Positions 7,124 to 8,587 of a stretch of 8,587 nt of DNA are shown piece after piece. Numbering within the stretch: the first letter of the stretch is position 1; each line of letters starts with the position of its first letter. Origin of the DNA: Spirochaetia bacterium (GTDB lineage: Bacteria > Spirochaetota > Spirochaetia > Treponematales > Breznakiellaceae); assembly GCA_025997755.1 (NCBI GenBank), contig BNVA01000086.1, positions 1 through 8,587 of the forward strand. Direction: 5' to 3'. The notes below the pieces were generated by a model, which made no database searches, was not told where the DNA came from, and saw only the letters and a program-made list of their open reading frames with translations. The translations under genes were made by a program, and so were the position numbers.

Positions 7124-7152
7124 AAACTATCACATACAATGAAGCGTGTCAA
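7124..7152 (-). promoter_or_regulatory. Candidate sigma-70-type promoter for the ACP-to-exporter operon
   Basis: On the minus strand a perfect TTGACA (7152-7147) is followed, after exactly 17 bases, by TAGTTT (7129-7124), which matches the -10 consensus at three of six positions. It falls in the only sizeable gap between genes in this region, just after the DUF4954 stop and just before the first ACP. Transcription would start near 7117, i.e. at or next to the ACP start codon, which would fit the absence of a ribosome-binding site there. The -10 is weak, so this is a candidate only; read-through from the DUF4954 gene is equally possible. Confidence 0.35.
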
Positions 7153-7162
7153 TTCTCAGATT

Positions 7163-8491
7163 TCACATTCGGCAGGCTTGGACGGAGGCGGCAAACAGGC
7201 GGCTTTCCTCCCGCGCAGCCAGCACGAATTGGTTTTTGTCCAGCCTGCCTAAAACAGCGTCCCTTTCCTCATCATTTGAGTAGGTAATATTTCTGAACGG
7301 ATCGCTGTAATCTTTTAGTTTTGTTTTATAAACTTGATCTTCAATATATGATCTTATGCGCAGCGCTTCGTCTAAAAACTCATTCCATTTATCGTTGGAG
7401 ACAGGCGTATCGTATGAGCCGTTTAAAAACCGCAGAACCTGCAGTGCGTTATGTGCTTTGTCATGCGGATATTCCGCATAAAGCCGTTCATATTCACCGT
7501 GTATGTCCTTCCATGATTTTAGTGCGCCGTTCCGTATTGCATCGCATAACGCCTCTACTTTTGCCTTAGGCACAAGCTGACCTCCTAAGTTTTCCCATTC
7601 AAACGAAACGCTGTCTTTATTTTCGGATTGAAAAACGTTAAACGCCGTTTTGTTAGCCTTAAGATAATTCGTTAATGTTTTTACCGCATAGTAACAGAGC
7701 ATTTGCCGGTACGCGGCAGCTCCGGCATGCACTTTTACAACACGAACCGCCTGTTCAGAGCGTTCAAGCGTACGCCCCGGTGCCAGCACACGATCATAAT
7801 TATCTGTTTGAGATGCCCACGTATCAAGGAGTGATAGAGCGTTGATAATTTCATGCACGGTATCCGGCGCAAGATAGTCTGTCTCGTAACGTTGTGTAAT
7901 AACTGTACGGTCATCCCTTGACTTATATTTCCATGAGTTGCGCTCCAAAGCAAACATATTGTACATCCACCAATAAGCCGGCATAACGACACGGCGGCTG
8001 TTTTCTCTATTGTTTGTTAAAAGGCAAAACGGCAGCGGTATATCAAGTTCCACAGGATAGTTGCCCTTTGCAATTAACGTATAACTTGCAAAGCGGCTGT
8101 TGTGTTTTATCGCGCTGGAAAGTCCGGGCCAAAAACCGCGCCCCGCGATAATTTCGCCGTCATTTCCGCGGCTGTTGTGGTTTGATCCTACGGTGGCTCC
8201 CGCCGCCAAATTCGACTGCCCCATCAACATAGCGGCAATCAAAAATGAATTGTTATGATGCTGTTCATGCGCGGGAAATACAAGATTGTTTAACACTTCG
8301 CAGCAGGATACCGTCGAATTGTCGCCCAGTATTGAATTAATGAGCCGCGCTCCGTATTTTAAGTTACAGTTATTTCCAATAACAAAGCGTACCGCCTTGC
8401 ATCCGTAAAAAACATGACAGCCGAATCCGACAATGCCGTTTACAAGCTCTACACCCTCGCCTATCTGCGTCGGCTCCTTTATACATGATTT
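7163..8491 (-). CDS. DUF4954 left-handed beta-helix protein, C-terminal part (N-terminus lost at a break)
   Basis: C-terminal 442 codons of a DUF4954-type protein, a family of unknown function with left-handed beta-helix (hexapeptide-repeat) coils like those of acyl- and nucleotidyl-transferases. Reading on the minus strand, the frame is open from 8491 to the TGA at 7163. A GTG at 8296 could be taken as a start, but homologous protein clearly continues upstream (PTQIGEGVELVNGIVGFGCH, then GNNCNLKYGARL and NSILGDNSTV), so no true start lies in the window. Recognisable downstream blocks are FPAHEQHHNNSFLIAAML, GSNHNSRGNDGEIIAGRGFW and HNSRFASYTLIAKGNYP, then a long helical C-terminal domain. 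The frame ends upstream at a TAA (8494-8492) inside the inverted-repeat copy, so the gene is interrupted by that rearrangement, real or artefactual. I cannot assign a substrate. It appears somewhat less AT-rich than the ACP-to-exporter genes by eye, and probably does not belong to the same pathway. Confidence 0.8.
   Translation of the reverse strand, partial: KSCIKEPTQIGEGVELVNGIVGFGCHVFYGCKAVRFVIGNNCNLKYGARLINSILGDNSTVSCCEVLNNLVFPAHEQHHNNSFLIAAMLMGQSNLAAGATVGSNHNSRGNDGEIIAGRGFWPGLSSAIKHNSRFASYTLIAKGNYPVELDIPLPFCLLTNNRENSRRVVMPAYWWMYNMFALERNSWKYKSRDDRTVITQRYETDYLAPDTVHEIINALSLLDTWASQTDNYDRVLAPGRTLERSEQAVRVVKVHAGAAAYRQMLCYYAVKTLTNYLKANKTAFNVFQSENKDSVSFEWENLGGQLVPKAKVEALCDAIRNGALKSWKDIHGEYERLYAEYPHDKAHNALQVLRFLNGSYDTPVSNDKWNEFLDEALRIRSYIEDQVYKTKLKDYSDPFRNITYSNDEERDAVLGRLDKNQFVLAAREESRLFAASVQACRM
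8313..8411 (+). repeat. Left arm of a perfect 99-bp inverted repeat
   Basis: Each base from 8313 to 8411 pairs with its mirror between 8587 and 8489, with no mismatch. After one mismatch (8412/8488), four more bases (CATG) also pair. This arm lies in frame within the DUF4954 coding sequence and is presumably the original copy. The spacer between arms is 77 bases and continues the DUF4954 reading frame. Confidence 0.97.
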
Positions 8492-8587
8492 TTACGGATG
8501 CAAGGCGGTACGCTTTGTTATTGGAAATAACTGTAACTTAAAATACGGAGCGCGGCTCATTAATTCAATACTGGGCGACAATTCGAC
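8489..8587 (-). repeat. Right arm of the 99-bp inverted repeat: inverted copy of DUF4954 coding sequence
   Basis: Exact reverse complement of the left arm, reaching the last base of the window, so the full repeat may be longer. On the plus strand it encodes the same DUF4954 segment (FYGCKAVRFVIGNN, then CNLKYGARLINSILGDNST), fused to unrelated upstream codons from the spacer. On the minus strand it introduces a stop that cuts off the real gene. It has no terminal motifs, target-site duplication or transposase that would mark a mobile element. Confidence 0.97.

Noticed and set aside
7118..7162. Terminator after the DUF4954 gene
   Set aside because: I found no stable hairpin followed by a T run in this gap on the minus strand.
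7735..7992. 85-codon frame on the minus strand within DUF4954
   Set aside because: Alternative frame of the DUF4954 coding sequence; composition is unlike a real protein and the main frame is continuous through it.
8313..8587. Inverted repeat as a transposon end, CRISPR element or terminator
   Set aside because: The arms are DUF4954 coding sequence, there are only two copies, no transposase or target-site duplication is visible, and the 77-base spacer is also coding.

Overview
The window looks like part of a Gram-negative, moderately AT-rich genome. My best guess is a Treponema-like spirochaete, based mainly on a DUF4954-type protein resembling those I recall from treponemes and Bacteroidetes. 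This is recall rather than a search. Every gene I can support lies on the minus strand, so the region is read from right to left. There is no gene-free stretch longer than about 300 bases apart from the anomalous right edge.

At the right edge (about 7163-8491) is the C-terminal part of a DUF4954 left-handed beta-helix protein. Its N-terminal part is cut off by a perfect 99-bp inverted repeat (8313-8411 against 8489-8587) that breaks the reading frame. This looks most like a fold-back or assembly artefact at a contig end.

From 7117 down to position 1 runs a tightly packed operon: two acyl carrier proteins, a four-helix membrane domain fused to an AMP-dependent acyl/aryl ligase, a small hot-dog dehydratase, a family-2 glycosyltransferase, an LpxL/HtrB-like acyltransferase, a 4HBT-type thioesterase, a LolA-like carrier protein with a signal peptide, and an MMPL/RND-type exporter that runs off the left edge. 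Neighbours overlap or are separated by 20 bases or fewer, so co-transcription and translational coupling are likely. A perfect TTGACA box lies just upstream of the first ACP gene.

The set and order match the middle of aryl polyene (APE)-type clusters: ACP, ACP, membrane protein/ligase, dehydratase, glycosyl/acyl transfer, thioesterase, LolA, MMPL. The inferred pathway is that the ligase loads an aryl or acyl starter onto an ACP, a chain is elongated by ketosynthases and a ketoreductase not in this window, and the dehydratase creates the double bonds. The glycosyltransferase and acyltransferase would then attach the chain to a lipid or sugar carrier, and the LolA-like and MMPL proteins would move the product toward the outer membrane. 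No ketosynthase or ketoreductase is visible, so the product class is unproven. They would be expected beyond the left edge.
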